Shown here one piece after another: positions 49,517 through 59,063 of a stretch of DNA of 64,000 nt. The first letter of the stretch is position 1. Each line of letters begins with the position of its first letter. Below the pieces are notes generated by a model. The model made no database searches and had not been told where the DNA came from. It worked only from the letters and a program-made list of their open reading frames with translations. The DNA is taken from positions 3,038,001 to 3,102,000 of the forward strand of contig NZ_CP134399.1 in NCBI RefSeq assembly GCF_002968295.1, given 5' to 3'. This stretch comes from Mycobacterium sp. ITM-2016-00317. GTDB lineage: Bacteria > Actinomycetota > Actinomycetes > Mycobacteriales > Mycobacteriaceae. Position numbers and translations under genes: made by a program.

Positions 49517-50815
49517 ATGAAGACGCTGCGACACCCCGCCCTGCAGATCGGGCTCGCCGCCATCGCCGGGATCCTCTTCGGCCTGGCCGTCGGCGAGTGG
49601 GCGGCCAACCTGAAGTTCGTCGGCGACCTGTTCATCCGCCTCATCCAGATGTCCATCGTGCCGCTGGTGATGGCGTCGGTCATCGTGGCGACCGGTTCGA
49701 TGACCGGCGCCGGCACCGGCAGGATCGCGGTACGCACCTTCGGGTGGATGTTCGGCTTCTCGGTGGTCGCCGCGCTGCTGGCCTGGGTGCTCAGCACCGC
49801 GTTCCAGCCGGGCACCGGCATGGTCTACTCCGAGGAACTCGACCCCAGCCTGGAGGAGTCGGCGGGTGAGGCGCTGGGCTGGCAGGACACCGTGCTGAAC
49901 TTCGTCTCGACGAACGTCTTCGACGCGATGTCGTCGGCGACCATGGTGCCGATCATCGTGTTCTCGCTGCTGTTCGGTATCGCGCTGCGCGTCCACGTCA
50001 CCCGCACCGGGGACACCGGGGTGCTCACGTTCATCGACCAGATCCAGCAGATCGTGCTGACGATGATCCGCCTGGTGATGTACATCGCGCCGATAGGTGT
50101 GTTCTGCCTGCTGGCCGACATGGCGGGGGACGTGGGTTTCTCGGTCGTCACCACGGCGCTGAAGTACCTCGGCACCACGCTGGTCGGGGTCCTGATCCTG
50201 TTCGTGCTGTTCGTCGTCGTGGTCACCGTCCGGACCCGGCTGAACCCGTGGAAGCTTCCCGCGAAACTGGCCGAACAGACCGCTATCGCGATCACCACCA
50301 CCAGCTCGGCGGTGACCTTCCCGACCGTGCTGAAGAACACCGTCGAGAAGGTGGGGGTCAGCCAGAAGGTCGCCAACTTCACGCTGTCGATCGGGCTGAC
50401 GATGGGCTCCTACGGGGCCGTCCTCAACTACATGATCGTCGTGATGTTCCTCGCCCAGGCCGGGGACATCCACCTGAGCTTCGGGCAGATCGCGCTCGGG
50501 ATGGCGCTGGCGATCCTGCTGAACATGGGCACGATCACCGTCCCGGGCGGTTTCCCGGTGGTGGCGATGTTCCTGGCGACGTCCCTGGACCTGCCGTTCG
50601 AGGCGGTGGGGCTGTTGATCGCCGTCGACTGGTTCGCCGGGATCTTCCGCACGTTCCTCAACGTCAACGGCGACACGTTCGTGGCGATGCTGGTCGCCGA
50701 CGCCGACGACGAGATCGACCGTGACGTCTACAACGGCGACAAGGTGGTCGTGGCCGAGGAGATCGACATGGCGGAGTACGGCGCGGCGATGGCGCACGCC
50801 GATCGGACCGACTGA
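49517..50815 (+). CDS. Dicarboxylate/amino acid:cation symporter (DAACS family), 432 aa
   Basis: This polytopic membrane carrier has eight or more helices. The substrate-site hairpin reads TTTSSAVTFPTVLKN, and later MGTITVPGGFPVV and DWFAGIFRTFLNVNGD correspond to the conserved transport core of GltPh/DctA proteins. It probably imports C4-dicarboxylates or glutamate/aspartate with Na+ or H+. The acidic C-terminal tail is cytoplasmic. It converges with the mdh operon, 11 bases apart, which would suit malate uptake and use (inference). Confidence 0.9.
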   Translation: MKTLRHPALQIGLAAIAGILFGLAVGEWAANLKFVGDLFIRLIQMSIVPLVMASVIVATGSMTGAGTGRIAVRTFGWMFGFSVVAALLAWVLSTAFQPGTGMVYSEELDPSLEESAGEALGWQDTVLNFVSTNVFDAMSSATMVPIIVFSLLFGIALRVHVTRTGDTGVLTFIDQIQQIVLTMIRLVMYIAPIGVFCLLADMAGDVGFSVVTTALKYLGTTLVGVLILFVLFVVVVTVRTRLNPWKLPAKLAEQTAIAITTTSSAVTFPTVLKNTVEKVGVSQKVANFTLSIGLTMGSYGAVLNYMIVVMFLAQAGDIHLSFGQIALGMALAILLNMGTITVPGGFPVVAMFLATSLDLPFEAVGLLIAVDWFAGIFRTFLNVNGDTFVAMLVADADDEIDRDVYNGDKVVVAEEIDMAEYGAAMAHADRTD

Positions 50816-50826
50816 CTACCGAACGG

Positions 50827-51825
50827 CTACAGCAGTCCGAGCGCGGCGACCGCATCGCGCTCGGCGCGTAGCTCGGCCACGCTGGCGTCGATGCGGGTAC
50901 GCGAGAACGGGTTGATGTCGAGGCCCTCCACGATCTCCCACCTGCCGTCGACCGACCGGCACGGGAACGAACACACCAGGCCTTCGTCCACCCCGTAGAC
51001 ACCGGGGGAGGGCAGCGCCACCGACGTCCAGTCGCCGGCGGGCGTGCCGTGCACCCAGTCGTCGATGTGGTCGATCGCCCCGTTGGCCGCCGACGCCGCC
51101 GAGCTCGCGCCCCGCGCCTCGATGATCGCGGTGCCGCGCCGGGCCACGGTCGGAATGAAATCGTCTGTCAGCCAATGGGTGTCGGCAGCGTAGTCGGCGC
51201 CCGAGCGGCCGCCGACCAGCGCGTGGAAGATGTCGGGGTACTGGGTCGGCGAGTGGTTGCCCCAGATCGTCATCCGGCTGATCTCGGCGACCGGGACCCC
51301 GGCGTGCCGCGACATCGCGGCGATCGCCCGGTTGTGGTCCAGCCGGGTCAGCGCGGTGAACCGTTCGGCGGGGATGTCGGGGGCGTGCGCGGCGGCCACC
51401 AGCGCGTTGGTGTTGGCCGGATTACCGACCACCAGCACCCGCACGCCGTCCGCGGCGCCGGCGTTGAGCGCCCGGCCTGCCGTCGCGAAGATCTCGGCGT
51501 TCGCACCGAGCAGGTCGGCGCGCTCCATGCCCTTGGTGCGCGGTCTGGCACCGACCAGCAGCGCCACGTCCACGCCGTCGAATGCGCGGACCGGGTCGTC
51601 GTAGATCTCCAGACCGGCCAGCAGCGGGAACGCGCCGTCGTCGAGTTCCATCACCACCCCCTCGGCCGCGCGCACCGCGCCGGGCAGCTCCACCAACCGC
51701 AACGTGACCGGCGTGGAGCGGCCGAGCATGGCCCCGGCGGCGATGCGGAACAGGGCGGCGTACCCGATCTGACCGGCCGCGCCGGTGACAGCGACGGTGA
51801 CCGGGGGCGCGGTTGTCGACGACAT
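50827..51825 (-). CDS. mdh: Malate dehydrogenase, 332 aa
   Basis: This NAD-linked enzyme interconverts malate and oxaloacetate. It shows the dinucleotide motif [31 protein letters not shown] with substrate arginines, [21 protein letters not shown] and the catalytic [15 protein letters not shown] at 51825 gives the usual length. It follows a lipoprotein gene by 14 bases and is probably cotranscribed. Confidence 0.95.
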   Translation of the reverse strand: MSSTTAPPVTVAVTGAAGQIGYAALFRIAAGAMLGRSTPVTLRLVELPGAVRAAEGVVMELDDGAFPLLAGLEIYDDPVRAFDGVDVALLVGARPRTKGMERADLLGANAEIFATAGRALNAGAADGVRVLVVGNPANTNALVAAAHAPDIPAERFTALTRLDHNRAIAAMSRHAGVPVAEISRMTIWGNHSPTQYPDIFHALVGGRSGADYAADTHWLTDDFIPTVARRGTAIIEARGASSAASAANGAIDHIDDWVHGTPAGDWTSVALPSPGVYGVDEGLVCSFPCRSVDGRWEIVEGLDINPFSRTRIDASVAELRAERDAVAALGLL

Positions 51826-51839
51826 GGAATTCACCCTAG

Positions 51840-52436
51840 TCACGGTGCGTCGACCGGCACATCGGTGTAGCTGGCCGTGTAGCTGTCGGAGGAGAACGTG
51901 AAGCCCTTCCCGCTGAGCTCGGACAGACACGAGATCCCCACGGCCTCTTGTACATTGCAGCGAAACCCGGCGGCGGCCAGTACCCGGTTGAAGGGCAGGA
52001 CGGCGGCGGGTCGGGCTTCCAGGCCGAACTCCCGGGGCTCGAGAGCGACGAAGTGTGGATCGGCGGTGCGGTCCACGACCACGGCGGTGGGCGGGCCCGG
52101 CTCGCCGTCGGCGCCGGGCACCTCGTCCGGTGCGGGGCCGATCCCGATCCGGGCGGCGTTCTGCGCATTCTGGCAGCCCGCCCGCACGCGCGGCAGGATC
52201 GCGCACTCCCACCGTCCGCTCGGGGAGGTGAAGTAGTAGCCGGTCCGCCCGTCGACCTCGGCGGCGTAGTCGTGCGCATCGGCCAGGTGGACGTTGCTCG
52301 GCCGGGTTGTCGTGACGGTCGGCGCTGGGGTGGCCGGTGCCCGCGCGGCGTCGTCGGTGTTGACCACCGTGGGCCCCGAACACGCCGTGCCCAGGAGTGC
52401 GGTGCCCACGAGCAGCGCGGGGATCACGGATCGCAT
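51840..52436 (-). CDS. Putative lipoprotein, unknown function, 198 aa
   Basis: The signal peptide ends in a lipobox LLGTAC (Cys19). A Thr/Pro/Ala-rich linker (about 25-45) precedes a small folded domain with [14 protein letters not shown] and four cysteines (near WECAI, RAGCQ, FRCNV and GISCL) that could form two disulfides. Similar exported proteins are common in mycobacteria but I do not recognise a function. It lies between the HhH endonuclease-like gene and mdh in one minus-strand run. Confidence 0.8.
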   Translation of the reverse strand: MRSVIPALLVGTALLGTACSGPTVVNTDDAARAPATPAPTVTTTRPSNVHLADAHDYAAEVDGRTGYYFTSPSGRWECAILPRVRAGCQNAQNAARIGIGPAPDEVPGADGEPGPPTAVVVDRTADPHFVALEPREFGLEARPAAVLPFNRVLAAAGFRCNVQEAVGISCLSELSGKGFTFSSDSYTASYTDVPVDAP

Positions 52437-52459
52437 GAGCCCATTGGATCATCCACGGC

Positions 52460-53088
52460 TCAGGAGGCGACCTCGTCCCGCAGCCGGGCATCGAGAGAGA
52501 CCCGCACCAGGGCCGCCGCCAGCCGGGCACACTCTGATTTGCCCAGGGCGGCGAGGGCGTCGGCGTCCTGCGGAAGTCCCAACTCGGCTGCCGCGGATCT
52601 GGCCCGGGCGTCGAAATGCGGGCGCACCCAGGTCCACACGTCCTGCACTTCGCGCAGGAAGATGTCGGCGCCGGTGTCGCCGATGCCCTTGAACTCCTTC
52701 AACAGTCGCGTGGCCGTGGCCACGTCCGCTCCGGCGCGGGTAGCCAGCGCCCGCAGGTCGCCGTCGTAGTCGTCGCGCACGGCGGTCGCGATATCGACGA
52801 GCCGGGTCGCCGAGCTCTCGTCGTAGCGGGCGTAGCCCGTCCGAACGCGGCGATCATGGTCTGCCGGTCGGCGTCGAGCACAGCGTCCGGCGTGCGCAGC
52901 TTCTCGCGGAACAATTCCTTCGCCGCGCGCGTCGCGACCGTCGCATCGATCGGCTTGCTGGCGAGCATGCACAGCACCAGAAGTTCGAACAGCGGCATCG
53001 GCTTGTCGGCCAGCGTGATACCGGCCTCTTCGGCAAAGGTCGTCCCTGCCTCGTCCAGCAGCCGGCGAGTGATGTCCTGATGAGTCAT
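52460..53088 (-). pseudogene. HhH endonuclease III-like protein, frameshifted
   Basis: The first frame begins MTHQDITRRLLDEAGTTFAE and continues to DRQTMIAAFGR; the rest (GYARYDESSATRLVDIATAV to RLRDEVAS) is one frame over. A single base seems to be lost near 52838-52846. The helix-hairpin-helix [20 protein letters not shown] resembles the DNA-glycosylase/endonuclease III fold, but no 4Fe-4S cysteines follow, and such proteins are often simply called endonuclease. Full length would be about 209 residues. Either a mutation or a sequencing error. Confidence 0.7.
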
Positions 53089-53122
53089 GCTGTTCGGCTA
53101 CCCGGCACGCGCACCCTCATGC

Positions 53123-53182
53123 GCGAGCAGACACAAATTCGCACGAATCCAGGAGGAAACGTGCGAATTTGCGTCTGCTCGC
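53123..53182. repeat. Dispersed inverted repeat, copy 2 (terminator-like)
   Basis: Arms at 53123-53144 and 53161-53182 are complementary over 22 positions with one mismatch and enclose 16 bases. The core GAGCAGACACAAA is the same as in the copy at 29599-29658. It lies 16 bases downstream of the lon stop and would terminate lon. Both copies sit between two same-strand genes. Confidence 0.72.
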
Positions 53183-53197
53183 GGTAAAGCCGCGGGG

Positions 53198-55540
53198 TCA
53201 GGCCGCAGCGGTCACCGCTTCGTCGGCAGGCTCCAGCGCCTGCGCGACGATCTCCGCCACGTCGGTCATCGGCCGGACGTCCAGCGTCTCCAGCACATCG
53301 GCGGGGACGTCGTCGAGGTCGGCCTCGTTGCGCTGCGGGATGAACACCGTCGACAGGCCGGCCCGCTGAGCGGCGAGCAGCTTCTGCTTGACGCCGCCGA
53401 TGGGCAGCACCCGCCCGTTCAGCGTGACCTCACCGGTCATGCCGACATCGGAGCGCACCTGCCGTCCGGTGGCCATCGAGACCAGCGCGGTCACCATGGT
53501 CACCCCGGCCGACGGGCCGTCCTTGGGCACCGCACCCGCAGGCACGTGCACGTGGATGCGCCGGTCCAGCGACTTCGGGTCGACGCCGAGTTCGGCCGCG
53601 TGGGAACGGACGTAGGACAGCGCGATCTGCGCCGACTCCTTCATCACGTCGCCGAGCTGACCGGTGAGCTGCAATCCCGCGTCGCCGTCGGTGGAGCCGG
53701 CCTCGATGTAGAGGACGTCACCGCCGAGGCCCGTGACGGCCAGCCCGGTCGCCACGCCGGGCACCGCGGTGCGTTCGGCCGACTCGGGCATGAACCGCGG
53801 ACGGCCCAGGTACTCGACCAGGTCCGGCTCATCGATGATGATCGGCGACGGGTCGGCGGCCAGTTTGGTGGTGGCCTTGCGCAACGCCTTGGCCAACAGC
53901 CGTTCGAACTGCCGCACACCGGGTTCACGGGTGTAATCCGCAGCGATCTTGCGCAGCGCCGCATCGGTCACTGTGACCTCGTCGGCGGTCAGCGCCGCGC
54001 GCTCGGACTGCCTGGGCAACAGGTAGTCCCGCGCGATCGCGACCTTGTCGTCGGCGGTGTAGCCGTCGAGCTGGATCAGCTCCATGCGGTCCAGCAGCGC
54101 CGACGGGATGTTCTCGACGACGTTGGCCGTGGCCAGGAACACCACATCGGACAGGTCGAGATCCAGCTCCAGGTAGTGGTCCCGGAAGGTGTGGTTCTGC
54201 GCCGGGTCAAGCACCTCGAGCAGCGCCGCCGACGGGTCGCCCCGGTAGTCGGAGCCGACCTTGTCGATCTCGTCCAGCAGCACAACGGGATTCATCGAAC
54301 CGGCCTCGCCGATGGCACGCACGATCCGCCCGGGCAGCGCACCGACGTAGGTGCGGCGGTGGCCCCGGATCTCAGCCTCGTCGCGGACGCCGCCGAGCGC
54401 CACGCGCACGAACTTGCGGCCCAACGCACGGGCGACGGACTCACCCAGCGACGTCTTGCCGACGCCGGGGGGACCGGCCAGCACCATCACCGCGCCGGAC
54501 CCGCGCCCGCCGACCACGGCCATGCCGCGCTGGGCGCGCCGCGCCCGGACGGCCAGGTACTCGACGATGCGGTCCTTGACGTCGTCCAGCCCGTGGTGAT
54601 CGGCGTCGAGGATCTCCCGGGCGGACTTGAGGTCCGTCGAGTCCTCGGTCGTGACGTTCCACGGCAACTCCAGCACGGTGTCGAGCCAGGTGCGGATCCA
54701 GCCGCCCTCCGGGCTCTGCTCACTGGACCGCTCCAGCTTGCCGACCTCGCGCAGCGCGGCTTCGCGGACCTTCTCGGGCAGGTCGGCGGCCTCGATGCGG
54801 GACCGGTAGTCAGCATCTCCTTCCTGGCCGTCCGGACCCAACTCGCCGAGTTCCTTCCGGATCGCGGCCAGCTGCTGACGGAGCAGGAATTCCTTCTGCT
54901 GCTTGTCCATCCCGGCCCGGACGTCCTCGGCGATCTTGTCGGTCACCTCGACCTCGGCCAGGTGGTCGCCGGTCCAGTCGATCAGCCGGCGCAGTCGGCT
55001 GTCGACGCTCTCGGTCTCCAGCAGTTCGCGCCGCTGCACGTCGGTCAGGTACGACGCGTACCCGGCCGTGTCGGCCAGCGCGGACGGATCGGTGATCTTG
55101 TTGACCACGTCGACGATCTGCCAGGCCTCCCGGCGCTGCAGCATCGCCAGCACCAGTTTCTTGTACTCGGCGGCCAGCGCCCGGGTTTCCTCGGTGATGA
55201 CGGGGTCGGCGACCTCGTCGACGAGGACCCACAGGGCCGCGCCGGGTCCGGTGGCGCCGGACCCGATGTGGGCGCGGCGCTCACCCTTGACGACGGCGGC
55301 CGAGCCACCGCCGGGAATGTGGCCGACCTGCACGATCGAGGACAGCACACCGTAGGTGGGGTAGCGGTCGTCGAGCCGCGGCGCGATGAGCAGCTTGCCG
55401 GCCTCACCGGTCGGCGCGGCGGTCTGGGCCGCTTCGACAGCGGCACGGGCGGCGTCGTCCAGTTCGATCGGGACGACCATGCCGGGCAGCACGATGGGTT
55501 CGCTGACGAACAACACCGGCACTTGCAGAGCTTCAGGCAT
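53198..55540 (-). CDS. lon: ATP-dependent Lon protease, 780 aa
   Basis: An N-terminal substrate domain (about 1-200) and coiled region precede the AAA+ module with GPPGVGKTS and [18 protein letters not shown]. The C-terminal serine protease domain carries [12 protein letters not shown] with catalytic Ser and [15 protein letters not shown] with catalytic Lys. ATG at 55540 follows TGGAGG. Lon degrades misfolded and regulatory proteins. It is present in M. smegmatis but missing from M. tuberculosis. A HAIR-like dyad lies just upstream. Confidence 0.96.
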   Translation of the reverse strand: MPEALQVPVLFVSEPIVLPGMVVPIELDDAARAAVEAAQTAAPTGEAGKLLIAPRLDDRYPTYGVLSSIVQVGHIPGGGSAAVVKGERRAHIGSGATGPGAALWVLVDEVADPVITEETRALAAEYKKLVLAMLQRREAWQIVDVVNKITDPSALADTAGYASYLTDVQRRELLETESVDSRLRRLIDWTGDHLAEVEVTDKIAEDVRAGMDKQQKEFLLRQQLAAIRKELGELGPDGQEGDADYRSRIEAADLPEKVREAALREVGKLERSSEQSPEGGWIRTWLDTVLELPWNVTTEDSTDLKSAREILDADHHGLDDVKDRIVEYLAVRARRAQRGMAVVGGRGSGAVMVLAGPPGVGKTSLGESVARALGRKFVRVALGGVRDEAEIRGHRRTYVGALPGRIVRAIGEAGSMNPVVLLDEIDKVGSDYRGDPSAALLEVLDPAQNHTFRDHYLELDLDLSDVVFLATANVVENIPSALLDRMELIQLDGYTADDKVAIARDYLLPRQSERAALTADEVTVTDAALRKIAADYTREPGVRQFERLLAKALRKATTKLAADPSPIIIDEPDLVEYLGRPRFMPESAERTAVPGVATGLAVTGLGGDVLYIEAGSTDGDAGLQLTGQLGDVMKESAQIALSYVRSHAAELGVDPKSLDRRIHVHVPAGAVPKDGPSAGVTMVTALVSMATGRQVRSDVGMTGEVTLNGRVLPIGGVKQKLLAAQRAGLSTVFIPQRNEADLDDVPADVLETLDVRPMTDVAEIVAQALEPADEAVTAAA

Positions 55541-55552
55541 CAAACCTCCAAA

Positions 55553-55573
55553 GTTGAACCTGATGCGCTCAAC
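55553..55573 (-). promoter_or_regulatory. HAIR-like (HspR) dyad upstream of lon
   Basis: GTTGAAC-N7-GCTCAAC on the plus strand has the 7-7-7 layout of the HspR box CTTGAGT-N7-ACTCAAG, with one mismatch between the arms and the TTGA/TCAA cores retained. It begins 13 bases before the lon ATG. HspR controls lon in Streptomyces (known), so heat-shock control of lon here is plausible. Confidence 0.55.
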
Positions 55574-55636
55574 CTTGGCAAGGCGTGATTTGTTCCCGGG
55601 CGGAATAGCCGAGCCCGCGGCCGGGTCGTAGCCTGC

Positions 55637-56398
55637 ATGACCCGACCCGAAACCCATCCCGACCCTCTGCACGACACGGTCGTGGCGATCACCGGCGCCA
55701 GCAGCGGCATCGGCGAGGCCACGGCACGGCTCCTCGGCCACCGCGGCGCGCGCCTCGTCCTGGGGGCCCGCCGGGCCGACCGCCTGGACGCGCTGGCCGC
55801 AGAACTCGGGGCGGCCGGCGTGCAGGTCACCGCGGTCGCCACCGACGTGACCCGCGCGGAGGACCTCGTGCGACTGGTCGGCGCCGCGGTGGACGGCTAC
55901 GGGCGGCTCGACGTGCTGGTCAGCAATGCCGGCGTCGCCGCGATCGGACCCGTCTCCAGCGGGGACGTGACCGGCTGGGATGCCATGGTGGACGTGAACC
56001 TGCGCGGAGTGCTGCACGGATTCGCCGCGGCCACACCAGTTTTCCGGCGCCAGGGCCGCGGCCACTTCGTGACGACGGTGTCGACCGCGGGATTGAAGAT
56101 CGTGCCGAGCCAGGGCGTCTACGCGGCGACCAAGAACGCGGTGCGCACCGTGATGGAGGCACTCCGGCAGGAGTCCACCGACGGCGTCATCCGCACGACG
56201 TCGATCTCGCCGGGCTTCGTGAACACCGAGCTGGACGGATCCATCACCGATCCCGAACTGCGCGACCGGATCCGGGCCGACATGGAGGCCTTCGGCCTGG
56301 ATCCCGGCGCAGTCGCGCGGGCGATCGCATTCGTGATCGAGCAACCCCACGACGTGGAGATCGGCGACCTGACCATCCGGCCCACGCGGCAGGGCTGA
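55637..56398 (+). CDS. Short-chain dehydrogenase/reductase, 253 aa
   Basis: A classical SDR: cofactor motif TGASSGIGEATAR, structural NAGVAAIG, then STAGLKIVPSQGVYAATKNA with catalytic Ser, Tyr and Lys (YAATK). The substrate is unknown. It is divergent from lon and converges with fbpC, with a shared hairpin between the stops. Confidence 0.88.
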   Translation: MTRPETHPDPLHDTVVAITGASSGIGEATARLLGHRGARLVLGARRADRLDALAAELGAAGVQVTAVATDVTRAEDLVRLVGAAVDGYGRLDVLVSNAGVAAIGPVSSGDVTGWDAMVDVNLRGVLHGFAAATPVFRRQGRGHFVTTVSTAGLKIVPSQGVYAATKNAVRTVMEALRQESTDGVIRTTSISPGFVNTELDGSITDPELRDRIRADMEAFGLDPGAVARAIAFVIEQPHDVEIGDLTIRPTRQG

Positions 56399-56410
56399 CC
56401 CCGACACGGC

Positions 56411-56447
56411 AGAGAGCCTGCCGCTCGGGGGAAACGGCAGGCTCTCT
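56411..56447. terminator. Bidirectional terminator between SDR and fbpC
   Basis: AGAGAGCCTGCCG (56411-56423) and CGGCAGGCTCTCT (56435-56447) form a perfect 13-base-pair stem. It lies between two convergent stops (56398 and 56465) and can serve both strands. Confidence 0.8.
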
Positions 56448-56464
56448 GGGTGTGGGGTGGGTCG

Positions 56465-57616
<1,152 letters not shown>

Positions 57617-57644
57617 TCACCCCGGACTCGCAGGCGCAGATGTG

Positions 57645-59063
57645 TCAGTCCTGCGACTCCGCCATCAACCGACGTTCGTGCGCGCGCCGATCGGCGATCT
57701 CGGCCCCGATCACCTGCAACAGAATCGGCTTCCGGTGCACCAGGCGCTCGATCTCGTCGCGGCCGATCTCCAGCGCCGTGACCTCCTCCAGCGCCTGCGC
57801 GGTGGCCAGTACCGGTTCCCGGGTCAGCGTGGTCTGTCCCAGGAAGTCGCCACGCTCGAGCAGCCGCGACGGGATCACTTCGCCGTCTGGACCGGTCACG
57901 GAGAGCCTCACCCTGCCCTCGACGATGAACCTCATCCGGCTCGGGACCTGACCCGGCAGCTGGAGGCGTTCCCCGTTGCCGTACCGGACCAGACGCACCA
58001 CGTCGGCGATCTCCTGCTGTTCGTCGTCTGTCAGCCGCAGCGTGGACGACACAGCCCGCATCGCCGACGCGATCCGGTCCGGCGTGCCGAAGTCGTCTGC
58101 GACACCGTTGAGGCGAAGTCCCTGCCGGCGCGCGGCATACCAGACCCAGCGCAGGAACATGCTTCTGACCGGCTCGTCCACCGCCGGTGTGTACAGCGGG
58201 ATCGACGTCTCGTATTCGGCCGCACCGAGATAGAGCGTGGCGATCTGTCCGTCGGCGCGCAGTTCGGGCAGCGACGCCGCGACCGACGACAGCATCTCGC
58301 AGACATCATCGGGGGTGTCCGCGGCGTCGAAGGTGGTGACGACGGTCAGCCGGTGCTCTCCCACGGGCCGGCTGTAATTGGTGAACGACGCGCCGGCGAG
58401 TTCGGCGTTGGGCATCACCAGCAGGTTGCCGCCGGTGTCGATATGTGTTGCACGCCAGTTGACTTCCACCACGCGGCCGTGGGCGGACGGCAGGCCCGCC
58501 ACGGTGGGGACGGTGATCCAGTCTCCGAGCCGGAAGGGTTGCTCGAACAGCAGCAGCAGACCCGAGATGATCTGACCGACCGAATTCTGCAGGGCCAGGC
58601 CGAGAACGATCGACGTGACGCCCAGTGCGGTGAACAGGCCCCCCACGTTGGCGCCCCATACATAAGCCATGATCACGGTGACGCCGACCGCGATCAGCGC
58701 GAAGCGCGCGACATCGAGGAAGATCGACGGAATCCGCCTGCGCCAGCTGTCTTCCGGCGCGCCCTGGATGAGCGTGGCGTTGAGCCCGGACAGCACCATC
58801 GTCAACAACACCACGCCGAACAGGGTGGCGACCAACCGCACCGACGTGGCCTCGTCGGAGATCTCCATCGCCTGTACCAACAACAGCAGCAACGCGCCCA
58901 GCGGCAGGATGTAGGTGCGCAGCAGTTGCACCGGACGGGCCAGCGCGCTGCCGCGCCGGCGCAACGCATTGTGCACCTCGGTCAGCACGACCAGCAGTAC
59001 CGGGAACCCGACGGCGACCGCGACGGCCCATACCAACCAGGACGAGTTCAGTACGGTGCTCAT
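57645..59063 (-). CDS. MscS-type channel with cyclic-nucleotide-binding domain (Rv2434c-like), 472 aa
   Basis: The N-terminal half has about five hydrophobic helices (10-30, 50-65, 75-95, 115-135 and 140-165), the last with the MscS pore-like GVTSIVLGLALQNSVGQIISG. The MscS beta domain (about 175-290) is followed by a cAMP-binding-type domain (about 345-455) with FIVEGRVRLSVTGPDGEVI and LLERGDFLGQTTL. It could be a cAMP-gated ion channel. It overlaps the upstream adenylate cyclase gene by four bases (ATGA). Confidence 0.85.
   Translation of the reverse strand: MSTVLNSSWLVWAVAVAVGFPVLLVVLTEVHNALRRRGSALARPVQLLRTYILPLGALLLLLVQAMEISDEATSVRLVATLFGVVLLTMVLSGLNATLIQGAPEDSWRRRIPSIFLDVARFALIAVGVTVIMAYVWGANVGGLFTALGVTSIVLGLALQNSVGQIISGLLLLFEQPFRLGDWITVPTVAGLPSAHGRVVEVNWRATHIDTGGNLLVMPNAELAGASFTNYSRPVGEHRLTVVTTFDAADTPDDVCEMLSSVAASLPELRADGQIATLYLGAAEYETSIPLYTPAVDEPVRSMFLRWVWYAARRQGLRLNGVADDFGTPDRIASAMRAVSSTLRLTDDEQQEIADVVRLVRYGNGERLQLPGQVPSRMRFIVEGRVRLSVTGPDGEVIPSRLLERGDFLGQTTLTREPVLATAQALEEVTALEIGRDEIERLVHRKPILLQVIGAEIADRRAHERRLMAESQD

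Noticed and set aside
53087..55588. 833-codon plus-strand frame opposite lon
   Set aside because: Shadow frame of lon with repetitive Arg/Gly/Val composition.
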